Source: Myxococcales bacterium
Lineage (GTDB): Bacteria; Myxococcota_A; Polyangia; Polyangiales; Polyangiaceae
Assembly (NCBI GenBank): GCA_016703425.1
Contig: JADJCA010000031.1
Coordinates: 62,001 to 126,000 of the forward strand
DNA: 64,000 bases
Reading direction: 5' to 3'
Shown here: piece by piece, positions 8,774-17,570 of the stretch
How the letters are laid out: the number at the start of each line of letters is the position of its first letter
Numbering within the stretch: the first letter of the stretch is position 1
Translations under genes and position numbers: made by a program
Notes under the pieces: generated by a model
Told to the model about the DNA's origin: nothing
The model's input: the letters and a program-made list of their open reading frames with translations, nothing else
Database searches by the model: none

Positions 8774-9685
8774 GTGGTCGCGAGCAAAGGCTTCCGAATA
8801 CCGACGGCAGTGGGCGAACACGGACGCCTCGTGTCGCCCGACGAGGCTGCCCGTGGTCGCGCGTACACGTGTCCCGCTTGCGAAGCCGTCGTGGATCTTC
8901 ACGCGGGAGAGGTGAAGCGACGCCACTTTCACCACCGGAAGTCCACCTGCAGCGCTGAGGGGGTCATTCATCTCTCGGCGAAGCGGCTCCTCGTGCAAGC
9001 GGTGGAGGACTGGCGGCGCGGTGGCGCGCCAGTCACGTTCCGTCGGCGCTGTGGTGAGGACGGATGCGACGCGGTGACGGCGCAGGAGATGCCGCGAAAG
9101 GTCCTCCGGGCCGCGGAGGAATGGAGGCTTCGCACGGGACACGTCGTGGACGTTGCGCTCCTCGGTCCCGCAGACCTTCCGATCGCCGCCATCGAGGTCG
9201 TGGTCTCGCACGAGGTCGATGACGCCAAAGCCTTCGAGTTGGGCATGCCGTGGATTGAAGTCGAGGGCGCGGCCGTCTGCGAGTCGGGCGGCCGCGTGCT
9301 CACGCCGGTTCGTGATCGGTTCCTTCCGTGGCTTTGCGACGAACATGCGCACCGCCGCGGCGCCTCGCGACGGGAGGGGCTCGCCGCGGAGCGAAGCCGC
9401 AAGGCCCTCATGCGCGCGCTTCCCTACGATCTAAGCGACTTCCCTGGTTTTCGCGTCGACGGAACGACGACCTGTCCTCGGGGGCATCCCACCCTCGTCT
9501 TCGCATGGGAGGGCAAGGAGCCCCCCTGGCCACGGCCGCCTCATGTCGTGGCCACGGAGGCACGCGCAGACGTCCTCTATGAGAAGACGCAGCGACGCGT
9601 GCATCGCGTCCTCCCGTTTCGCCGTCGGTGGATCAGCGTATGCCTCACGTGCGGCGCGCCCCTGCTCGACGCTGATGCTCGGTAG
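8774..9685 (+). CDS. CoiA-like predicted nuclease with zinc-finger N-terminus
   Basis: The N-terminal region has the CoiA-like layout: YTCPACEAVV near residue 30, then a basic segment ending in HFHHRKSTCS, consistent with a zinc site made by Cys and His. The middle carries VVDVALLG...AIEVVVSHEVDD (about 120-150), which fits a PD-(D/E)xK nuclease core (Asp, then Glu on a neighbouring strand). C-terminal Cys pairs (CPRGHP near 233; CLTCG near 293) suggest a second zinc ribbon. CoiA proteins are competence-linked in Firmicutes, but relatives elsewhere have unknown roles. No other competence gene is nearby. The start used is a GTG; its ribosome-binding site is weak. Confidence 0.65.
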   Translation: MVASKGFRIPTAVGEHGRLVSPDEAARGRAYTCPACEAVVDLHAGEVKRRHFHHRKSTCSAEGVIHLSAKRLLVQAVEDWRRGGAPVTFRRRCGEDGCDAVTAQEMPRKVLRAAEEWRLRTGHVVDVALLGPADLPIAAIEVVVSHEVDDAKAFELGMPWIEVEGAAVCESGGRVLTPVRDRFLPWLCDEHAHRRGASRREGLAAERSRKALMRALPYDLSDFPGFRVDGTTTCPRGHPTLVFAWEGKEPPWPRPPHVVATEARADVLYEKTQRRVHRVLPFRRRWISVCLTCGAPLLDADAR

Positions 9686-9802
9686 TCCCTGCGGCAAGAC
9701 TTCGTCGCGGTCGAGGTCGAGGTTCCCACGGCACAGCCCAAAGAGATAGGTGACACTCCTCGTCTGCGATCGCGGCCAGGACCTACGCTAGGCTCGGCAC
9801 CG

Positions 9803-11455
9803 ATGGTCCGCGGCAGGCACGCACGGCGATTCGTAACGACGCTCGCGCTCGCTTTCGCAGTCGTCGCCTGCGGGCGCACCCGCGCGGACCGCCGCGACGC
9901 CGGAGGCTCAGGTCGCGCCGACGCCGCCCTCGGCGACGGGTACGTCCCCGTTGATCTGAACGACGCGCTCGCTGAGCTGGATCGCACGGTGAGCGAGAAG
10001 GAGAAGGCCTTTCGAAAGGCAAACCGCGACGATGACGCTCTGATGCACATGGGGCTGGGCCAATACCTGCGCAACCATTGGGGGCTGTGGCACGACTCGC
10101 GACTCGCGAAGTGGTTCAACGCCAAGGGCGTCAATCACGCCGACGACATGTCCGGCATCCTTCTTGATGCCTGGCTCGCGCGCCTTCGCGGCGAGCCGTT
10201 TGATCCCGAAGCCGGCATTCGCAAGGCGCAGGCGTACTGGCGCGACGCGAAGAACGCCGAAGCGGCCGAGGAGACCCGCGTAGCGGCGGCGCGCAGTCGC
10301 ATCGCCACACTGATGATGGATCTCCCAACGTGGCCGCCGCCGCGCCGATGGGCCCGATTGGCACCGCGCAGCGGCAAGGGCGGCGTTCGTGTCGGCGCGA
10401 TGACCCCCTTCCGCGACGGCGTCCTGGTGACCGCGCACAAGGCCGATTGGGCCGAACCCCATAAGCCTCGCTACGACTACACGTCGCCGCTCTTCTTCAA
10501 CGAGCGAGCGCGCACCCTCGCGCCGATACGCGTTCCTGAGCTGGACCGCATCGAAAACGTGGTCGTGTTGGGCGACCGCCTCGTCGTAGAGGGCGTGCGG
10601 GGCTCGACGCATCGGATTCTCTCCATCGCCGGTCGCGCGCGCAACGCCATTCCCATGCCACCAGGCAAAGGATGGGTCCGCCTCGCGAGCGACGGCGACC
10701 ACCTCCTCGCGGTCCACGAACACTCCATCTGGCGGTGGGACGGCAAGGGCTGGCGGTCTCGCGGCACGCCAAGCACACGGCTACCGTGGTGCGCCGTGCC
10801 AGTGGTCCACCGCGATCACCTCTACCTTCGCGGTGACGCAAGTCTCTGGTTCGGCAACAACATGCAGTGGCTCAAGCTGCCCGCCGACGCGCCTCCGACG
10901 TCGTTTGCAGCTGACACCGGGCTCATCGGCGCCGAGGGACCGCGCTGGGAGTACGTCTGGAGCTTCGCGTTCACCCCCGCGGGCGACCAGTGGCTCTTGG
11001 CTGGCGCACTGGCCCCGGCAACCCTTTTGCGCCGCGGCGCCAACGGTCGCTACGACATCGCGCTCTTCCACGGCAAGAGAGACTTCTACGGCGACTTGCT
11101 GCCCCGTGATCTCGACGGGCTCAGCTTTCACGGGCTAACGGTCGGCAAGAACGGCGACGTTCTGCTCGCCGGCAACGGCGGCGTGTATCAGTTCGACGGC
11201 AAGGAACTCTCGCCGTTGGTCGGCTTGCGCAGAACGGGGCAATCCGTCTTTGGCGACGGCAAGCCCACCGACCCGGAGGCCGAAGAGCGCGGAAATTGGC
11301 ACCTCGACCCCACGACCATTCTTTCGCTCGGGCCGTGGTCGTACTTGCTCGGAAGCGACGATGCTGGCGTGTACCTCGTCGACGGCTACGATCTGGACGG
11401 AGTCTGGGACATCCAAGCGCTCGACGACCCGCTCGCGCCGCCCGTTACCTTCTGA
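9803..11455 (+). CDS. Putative lipoprotein with beta-propeller-like repeats
   Basis: I do not recognise the family. The 550-residue product starts with an Arg-rich n-region and a hydrophobic stretch ending in AVVACG, a lipobox with Cys at residue 23. Residues 45-140 are helical and charged. From about residue 190 onward there are repeating short beta-type units such as RDGVLVTAHK, LGDRLVVEGV, DGDHLLAVHEHSIWRWDG and GNGGVYQFDGKE, which read like blades of a propeller with Trp/Gly turns. It ends shortly before the poly-C region. A surface-exposed scaffold or sensor is plausible, but nothing in the context sets its job. Confidence 0.75.
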   Translation: MVRGRHARRFVTTLALAFAVVACGRTRADRRDAGGSGRADAALGDGYVPVDLNDALAELDRTVSEKEKAFRKANRDDDALMHMGLGQYLRNHWGLWHDSRLAKWFNAKGVNHADDMSGILLDAWLARLRGEPFDPEAGIRKAQAYWRDAKNAEAAEETRVAAARSRIATLMMDLPTWPPPRRWARLAPRSGKGGVRVGAMTPFRDGVLVTAHKADWAEPHKPRYDYTSPLFFNERARTLAPIRVPELDRIENVVVLGDRLVVEGVRGSTHRILSIAGRARNAIPMPPGKGWVRLASDGDHLLAVHEHSIWRWDGKGWRSRGTPSTRLPWCAVPVVHRDHLYLRGDASLWFGNNMQWLKLPADAPPTSFAADTGLIGAEGPRWEYVWSFAFTPAGDQWLLAGALAPATLLRRGANGRYDIALFHGKRDFYGDLLPRDLDGLSFHGLTVGKNGDVLLAGNGGVYQFDGKELSPLVGLRRTGQSVFGDGKPTDPEAEERGNWHLDPTTILSLGPWSYLLGSDDAGVYLVDGYDLDGVWDIQALDDPLAPPVTF

Positions 11456-12257
<802 letters not shown>

Positions 12258-13013
12258 TCAGGGGCGCGGGGCCTGCCCAAACGCGTTTTCGCCCCAACAG
12301 ATGACGTGGCCGTCGTCACGGATACCGCACGCGGAGAGGCCTCCGAGCCCCACCGCTCGGAAGCGGTCGAGCTTGGGCGCGGCCCCGACGGTGCCAGCGG
12401 CGTCGTACCCCCAGCAGCGCACAGCGCGGTCGACGGTGAGCCCGCACGTCACGGCTTCGGCGGCAGACACGGAATGAAACAGCTCCGACGACGGGCCCGA
12501 GGGCGCCTGACCACGCCCGTTTAGCCCCCAGCAGAGGAGCCGACTGTCCGAGCGGACGCCGCAGGAGTGATCATACGACGTCGACACTTGAAGGAATGTG
12601 TCTGTGGTCGCCACCGGTGGAGCGGCGCCGTAGGTGTTGTCTCCCCAACAAATCACCTTGCCGTCCACTCGCACCCCGCAACCAACATCGCCACCCGAAG
12701 AAATGGACTTGAAGAACTCGGCGGTCGGAGGCTGGGTAGCCTGCCACCCCCAACAGATGGCGCGGTCGTCGAACTGAATGCCGCACGCCGCTCGCCCAAC
12801 GCTCAGCGACTTCAGCGGGACCGCGGGCGGCTGCCCGAGATTGGGGGTACCCCAGCAGTCAACCGTACTGTCCGCCCGCAGCCCGCACGAGAAAGCCGCG
12901 CCAGCCACTAGTTCGTGGCTGAATCCCAATGGCACCGTCGCGGGGCTTCCCGTACTCATTGTCCCCCCAACACTCCGCGCCCGACTGGCCAACAGCGCAC
13001 GCGTGCGCACCAC
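12258..13013 (-). CDS. RCC1-repeat lipoprotein, C-terminal part
   Basis: This is the distal part of the RCC1-like lipoprotein that begins at 14783. It contains about five units ending in CWG, such as CGLRADSTVDCWG, CGIQFDDRAICWGWQ, CGVRVDGKVICWGDN and CGIRDDGHVICWGEN. The apparent start near 13013 is not a real start. It is in the same frame as the N-terminal part, and a piece in another frame (about 12955-13050, reading ISVSGAHACAVGQSGAECWG) bridges the two. Two compensating one-base changes would rejoin them. Confidence 0.7.
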   Translation of the reverse strand: MVRTRALLASRARSVGGTMSTGSPATVPLGFSHELVAGAAFSCGLRADSTVDCWGTPNLGQPPAVPLKSLSVGRAACGIQFDDRAICWGWQATQPPTAEFFKSISSGGDVGCGVRVDGKVICWGDNTYGAAPPVATTDTFLQVSTSYDHSCGVRSDSRLLCWGLNGRGQAPSGPSSELFHSVSAAEAVTCGLTVDRAVRCWGYDAAGTVGAAPKLDRFRAVGLGGLSACGIRDDGHVICWGENAFGQAPRP

Positions 13014-14783
13014 TCACGGAAATCGTGTCGAAGCGAGCCCTCGGCGGAAGGGTTGAGCCTGGCCCCAGTAGTTTGACCCCCAACAAGCGATGCTGCCGTC
13101 CTGCCTTAGAGCGCACCCGTGGGCCGGTCCCAGGGCGAGCGCCTTGAAGCCCCCGCTGGCAGGGGCTCGGGACCCGGTAGCCGCCATCGTCTGCCACCCC
13201 CAGCACTTGAGCGAGCCGTCCGAGCGAAGCGCGCACGTCGAGTGCCAAGCTCCGCTGTCCACAGCCACGTACGGGCCAGCGTCGAAAGCAGGCGCCTCGC
13301 CATACGCGTTGCGTCCCCAGCACCGCAGAGCGCCATCGGCCCGGACGGCGCACGCATGACTCATCCCCACTGTCACGGCCACAAACGTTTCGTTGGGCTC
13401 GGCCGGCGGCTGCGAATAGTTGGTGTCCCACCGCCAACACGCCAGCCGCCCGGTGAGGGTGATCCCGCACGCGGTGTACGTCGAAATCGAGATCGCGCGA
13501 AACGTGCCGGTCGGCGGTGTGCCGTAGCAGTCAACGCTGTCGTTGGAGCGCAGCCAGCAAGCGTCCGTCTCCGCGGCAGAGACGCCCTTGAACGAAGACG
13601 AGCCCGCGTTCGGTACCAACGATGCCCCCATCCAACACACGGGCGATCCATCGAGCCGAACACCACACACGCGAGCTCCGCCAGTCGCGAGCGCGGTGAG
13701 CGTGGTCCCACTCGGTGGAAATGCGGCACGTGCGGATTCGCCCCAACACACAACCTTGTCATCCGTACGCATGCGGCAGGTGTGGAAGTCTCCGGCTGCA
13801 ATGCTCCGAAAGCCAACGCGCGTCGCAGGAGCGGCCGGTGAGGCCGCGTCGACCCAATCGGCGGATACGCGCACGCGAAAGAACCGCTGCTCTCCCATGG
13901 GGCTCGTGTCATCAAACCAGACCCGGCCCGTCACCGTCGGCAGGTCCTTGTACGCCCCATCACCGGTCCCGCGAGATCGCTGCCACTGGAGCGTGAGTTC
14001 GTCGACGCTACCGATAGCGCGACGGCCCACCGCGGGCCCCGATGCCTCGCCAGCGGCTGCCCCGCTCCGTGCACGGATTCGATACGTCGCTGGCGTCGGC
14101 CTTAGCGTCGGGTAATTGGGGAGCTCGAGCCTAATGGCGGAGCGCGAGTCATCGAGGACCGCGCTCGGCGTCGCAAAGGCTGCCGTGGCGAGCGGCGCCT
14201 TCTTGTCTTCGACGGAGAGGATGAGTCCGACGGACTCCCAGCTCCCGCCATCGTCGCGACTCAACTCATAGTCGGTGACACTCCCGGCACTGACACCAGT
14301 CGCGGACGCGGAGAGCGGGCCATCGCCGCCGGTGTACACCGCGCGAATCCGGTAGGAATGTGTGGCCGGCAAACCGTCGCCAGCGGCGGGTTGCCAGGCA
14401 ACCACCACGCCCGATCGCAGCGTACCGTCGGACGCCGTGAGCGCGAGCGGCGCGCTGAGGGACGCGCTCCGCAGGGCAAGATCGTCAAAGGCATTCTCCA
14501 GCCCAACCTCGGCCAGTGGTGCGTCGTCGCGATAGACGCGATAGCCCGTTAGCCCGATCCTGGCGATGGGCGCTGCCCAGGTGAGGTGGACGCGGTCAGG
14601 CAAGTCGGTCGTCGCGCGGACTTCAGTCACGGCGCGCGACGCAGTCTCGACCGCTTCGCTCGGGGCGGCGCCCGTGTCGCCCGTGGCGGCTTCCGGTAAC
14701 GTCGCTTCCGGCCTCGAAGGGTTCGCGATCTCGCCACAGGCGACCAGCGACACGACGATCAGGCTCGCTCGTCGCGAGTTCAC
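13014..14783 (-). CDS. FN3/RCC1-repeat lipoprotein, N-terminal part (frameshifted)
   Basis: A GTG at 14781-14783, preceded by GGCGGGGAAC, gives a compact lipoprotein signal (SRRASLIVVSLVACG). An ATG at 14861 is possible but adds a basic tail. After an Ala/Glu/Thr-rich linker come fibronectin-III-like segments (VHLTWAAPIARIGLTGYRVY; HSYRIRAVYTGGDGP; TYRIRARSG). RCC1-type repeats follow, each with a Cys-x-hydrophobic...CWG pattern (CRMRTDDKVVCWGES; CAVRADGALRCWGRN; CALRSDGSLKCWGWQ). These blades form a beta-propeller, likely exposed on the cell surface. The frame stops at 13014 because of an indel around 13040-13060; the rest of the propeller is at 12258-13013. The function is unknown. Confidence 0.75.
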   Translation of the reverse strand: MNSRRASLIVVSLVACGEIANPSRPEATLPEAATGDTGAAPSEAVETASRAVTEVRATTDLPDRVHLTWAAPIARIGLTGYRVYRDDAPLAEVGLENAFDDLALRSASLSAPLALTASDGTLRSGVVVAWQPAAGDGLPATHSYRIRAVYTGGDGPLSASATGVSAGSVTDYELSRDDGGSWESVGLILSVEDKKAPLATAAFATPSAVLDDSRSAIRLELPNYPTLRPTPATYRIRARSGAAAGEASGPAVGRRAIGSVDELTLQWQRSRGTGDGAYKDLPTVTGRVWFDDTSPMGEQRFFRVRVSADWVDAASPAAPATRVGFRSIAAGDFHTCRMRTDDKVVCWGESARAAFPPSGTTLTALATGGARVCGVRLDGSPVCWMGASLVPNAGSSSFKGVSAAETDACWLRSNDSVDCYGTPPTGTFRAISISTYTACGITLTGRLACWRWDTNYSQPPAEPNETFVAVTVGMSHACAVRADGALRCWGRNAYGEAPAFDAGPYVAVDSGAWHSTCALRSDGSLKCWGWQTMAATGSRAPASGGFKALALGPAHGCALRQDGSIACWGSNYWGQAQPFRRGLASTRFP

Positions 14784-14980
14784 CGAAGTTCCCCGCCCGT
14801 CACCATCGCTTACAAGCATAGCGCGATGCCTCCGCAAGACGCGAAACCCGCTCGTGCGCACGACCGCGCCTGTTCCCGCATCGCAGAGGCCCCAACGATG
14901 CGTGGGTTCAAGGAACTGCGGCAGCGCGCGGGGTGCCCCTGGCCCAAGCGCGTCAGTCTTCGGTGTGCTATTCCGCGCCC

Positions 14981-15853
14981 ATGATCGCTCGTGCGCTTGC
15001 CATCGCGCTCGCGGCCGCCTGCGGGTCTTTGAGCGCCTGCTCCGACGAGCCGATCACTTGCAGGCAAGTCGCGGAGGCAACCTGCCGACGACTGTCTGAC
15101 TGCTTGCCTTTCGCGAAGCGCCTTCGCTACCGCGACGACGCATCATGCGTCGCTGATCACGAGGTCACGTGCAAGGGGCTGGCGTGTGTGCCCGGCTCCG
15201 GGGCCACGTCCGGCGCGCTCAAGCAGTGCATGGCCGACCTTCCGGGCCTCTCGTGTGAGGCGTTCCTCGCGTCTGCTTTCGGTGGGACGAACGGAACGGG
15301 AGAGCCGCTCTGCGGCATTCAAGGCGGCCTGCCGCGGGGCTCGCGTTGCCTCAGCCATTGGCAGTGCGCGCAAAGCGGAAGCGCGTGCGCCGATGGTGTG
15401 TGCGCGCCGGCAGACCGCTCGCGCCAGCCCCGCGAGGGCGAATCGTGCTCGAGTCCCTACGGTGCGTCCTGCGCGCCCACGTTGTATTGCGATTGCGATC
15501 AAACCCGGATTGGTTGCGACGGCGTGTGCAAGCGCCACGAGAACGACGCTCAGGTGGGGGCCACCTGCACGTGGGGCCAATTCGCGTCAACGTGTGGCGA
15601 CTTCGAGCGGACGGGGCTGTTCTGCAGAGACGGCGTCTGCGCCCAGGCCGCGATCGCGGAACCCGGCGCGGATTGCCGTAGTCCGACCGGTGGGGTGTGC
15701 GGCTTTGGCTCAACGTGCGGGACAAGCACCTGCGCACCGCCACCCAAAGGGGGGGAGCCTTGCTCGGGCGCTTGCGAGGCGCCGACTCGCTGCGTCGGTA
15801 GCGGCGTCTCCGCACGCTGCGTCCTCCCCGACGTTTCCGCCTGCCCCTACTAG
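14981..15853 (+). CDS. Cys-rich lipoprotein with Dickkopf-like repeats
   Basis: The ATG at 14981 gives a clean lipoprotein signal (MIARALAIALAAACGSLSAC). The remainder has more than 30 cysteines in short units: CLSHWQCAQSGSACADGVC, CSSPYGASCAPTLYCDC, GLFCRDGVC, CRSPTGGVCGFGSTCGTSTC, CSGACEAPTRC. This pattern is like the Dickkopf N-terminal/EB-type cysteine-rich modules seen in many myxobacterial exported proteins. It should be oxidised outside the cytoplasm. There is no enzymatic motif; an adhesive or structural surface role is only an inference. Confidence 0.78.
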   Translation: MIARALAIALAAACGSLSACSDEPITCRQVAEATCRRLSDCLPFAKRLRYRDDASCVADHEVTCKGLACVPGSGATSGALKQCMADLPGLSCEAFLASAFGGTNGTGEPLCGIQGGLPRGSRCLSHWQCAQSGSACADGVCAPADRSRQPREGESCSSPYGASCAPTLYCDCDQTRIGCDGVCKRHENDAQVGATCTWGQFASTCGDFERTGLFCRDGVCAQAAIAEPGADCRSPTGGVCGFGSTCGTSTCAPPPKGGEPCSGACEAPTRCVGSGVSARCVLPDVSACPY

Positions 15854-16021
15854 GGGAACCGGGGCCTCGACTTGTGTGAGAACGCCCGCGAAGCTCCCGG
15901 CCCCGCTCTCGGGGCGCGGGCAATGCCGGAGCATCGAGTGCGCGGTGGATTGCCAGCTTGGCTGGCCGCTACGCATCGCCTGTGTGTGGCACGGGCGCCG
16001 TCCTCGTGAAAGCATTGGCTC

Positions 16022-16918
16022 ATGGGGTCCGTTTGCTCCGTCCGAGCGGTGCTGCTGCTCCTCGTCGTGGCGTGTGGCGGCCGGGCGATTGATGACGTGA
16101 ATGCAGCTCTCGAGCACGCTGGTGCGGCCGGCGCTTCGGGGCACGACGCGGGAGTTGTCGACGCGGGGTCGCCGGATGCTACCGCGGGGGCCGGACGCGT
16201 GACGCCACGCGCAACAGGCCTGGATGCGTCGGAACCAATCGATGCGACAAAGCCAATCGAGGCGGCACCCCCGGCGCCAGCGATGCTCACGGTCACGAAG
16301 CCGGGTGTCCCCACCGATGCTGGCCACGTGTACGAATGGCAGCGACCGCTCGACTGCGCCGGTGTCTGCCAACGCTCGGTCGTCACCAACGAGTCGACCG
16401 TGCTCTATGCCGAACCGCGTGGCGGGTACGTTTTCGACCGATGGGAGGGGGCCTGCTCGGGCACGGAACCGCAGTGCGTGCTCAACCTCAGCGCAACAAG
16501 CAACACGGACGTCGTCGCCAGGTTCGTTCCCGCCAATCGCGTGTTTGTGACGTCCACGACAGCTGCCGTGGCCGACGTTATCTCGGTCGGCACGAGCCAC
16601 ACTCCGGCCGGGGCGTCGGACTCGGACCGTCTCCTTGCCGGCGCCGACGCCTTGTGCGTCCAACTGGCTCAGAGCGCCCAACTTGGGGGCACGAGTTGGG
16701 TCAGTTGGCTCTCGAGCTCCAAGGTTGGCGCTCTGTCTCGTGTGGGCACCGCCCGTGGCTGGGTACGAGTCGATGGCTCGCCCGTCTTTGACGAGGTGCT
16801 CGGAGGCGTTCTCTACCCGCCCTCGCTGAACGAGAAGGGGGGCCAGGCCGGGTTCAGCGTGCTCACGGGAACCGCGAACGGCATGTTCGACCCGAGCGGC
16901 GGCAATTGCGTAGAGTAG
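16022..16918 (+). CDS. InlB-like/duplicated-domain lipoprotein, N-terminal part, ended by an in-frame TAG
   Basis: The signal peptide (RAVLLLLVVACGG) carries a lipobox. An Ala/Asp/Gly linker is followed by a segment like the divergent InlB B-repeat (LTVTKPG...CAGVCQRSV...YVFDRWEGACSGTEPQC). From about residue 178 a domain begins (VFVTSTTAAV...LAGADALCVQLAQ...GFSVLTGTANGMF...GGNC) which occurs again after the stop. The TAG at 16916-16918 interrupts this first domain copy. Reading through it stays in frame to 17557, so the true product is probably 511 residues. Confidence 0.7.
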   Translation: MGSVCSVRAVLLLLVVACGGRAIDDVNAALEHAGAAGASGHDAGVVDAGSPDATAGAGRVTPRATGLDASEPIDATKPIEAAPPAPAMLTVTKPGVPTDAGHVYEWQRPLDCAGVCQRSVVTNESTVLYAEPRGGYVFDRWEGACSGTEPQCVLNLSATSNTDVVARFVPANRVFVTSTTAAVADVISVGTSHTPAGASDSDRLLAGADALCVQLAQSAQLGGTSWVSWLSSSKVGALSRVGTARGWVRVDGSPVFDEVLGGVLYPPSLNEKGGQAGFSVLTGTANGMFDPSGGNCVE

Positions 16919-17557
16919 TCGCCCAGTGCATTTTACACACATCACGCAAGCGCAGGGGCGGCGCCATACGGCACGTCGCTGTGGAGCACGTACGGTTACT
17001 TGGTCTCGTGCGACGTCGATCCGGTCCGCTTCTATTGCTTTCAGACTGATCACAACACCGCGATCAAGCTCCCACGCTCGCCCGGGCGCATGATCTTTGC
17101 CTCAGACTCGCTCCTCGACGCCTCCGGCGGCATCGCGGCATTCGACGCAGCATGCAAGGCCGACGCTGCGGCAGCGGCTCTCGCGGGAACCTTCAAGGCC
17201 TTGGTGGCCGACACGACCACGGCAGCGCGCGGACGCTTCACGATGCGCAACGAACGGGTGGTGCGGCCCGACGGAGCGGTCGTCGCGTTGACCGATACCG
17301 GCCTTCTGGAGCGAAACGAGGCGGTGGCCGCCGCCAAGATGGGCGCCAGCGGTACGTACTACCCGAACATGGGCGCGTGGATGGGTGCCCACGGAGCCAA
17401 TGCGCCTGCCGCGGAGAACTGCGCTGGTTGGACCTCAAACGACGTCAATTCGTATGGCCTCGCTGCCTATGGCGGCTACGTGCCCGCCCCGTTCGACGCC
17501 CCATTCGGCCCGAGCCCGTGCGCGAGCCAGTTCCACGTCTATTGCCTCCAAGAGTGA
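16919..17557 (+). CDS. C-terminal part of the interrupted duplicated-domain lipoprotein
   Basis: The sequence after the TAG continues in the same frame with the end of the first domain (CDVDPVRFYCFQTDHN). A full second copy follows: MIFASDSLLD...FDAACKADAAAAALAGTF...YYPNMGAWMG...ENCAGWTSNDVNSYG...FHVYCLQE. No start codon with a ribosome-binding site lies between the stop and this part, so it is unlikely to be an independent gene. In the second copy the residue aligned with the TAG is the Trp of NCAGWTS, so TAG looks like a mutated TGG. The function is unknown. Confidence 0.65.
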   Translation, partial: SPSAFYTHHASAGAAPYGTSLWSTYGYLVSCDVDPVRFYCFQTDHNTAIKLPRSPGRMIFASDSLLDASGGIAAFDAACKADAAAAALAGTFKALVADTTTAARGRFTMRNERVVRPDGAVVALTDTGLLERNEAVAAAKMGASGTYYPNMGAWMGAHGANAPAAENCAGWTSNDVNSYGLAAYGGYVPAPFDAPFGPSPCASQFHVYCLQE

Positions 17558-17570
17558 CTGAGACCCACGA

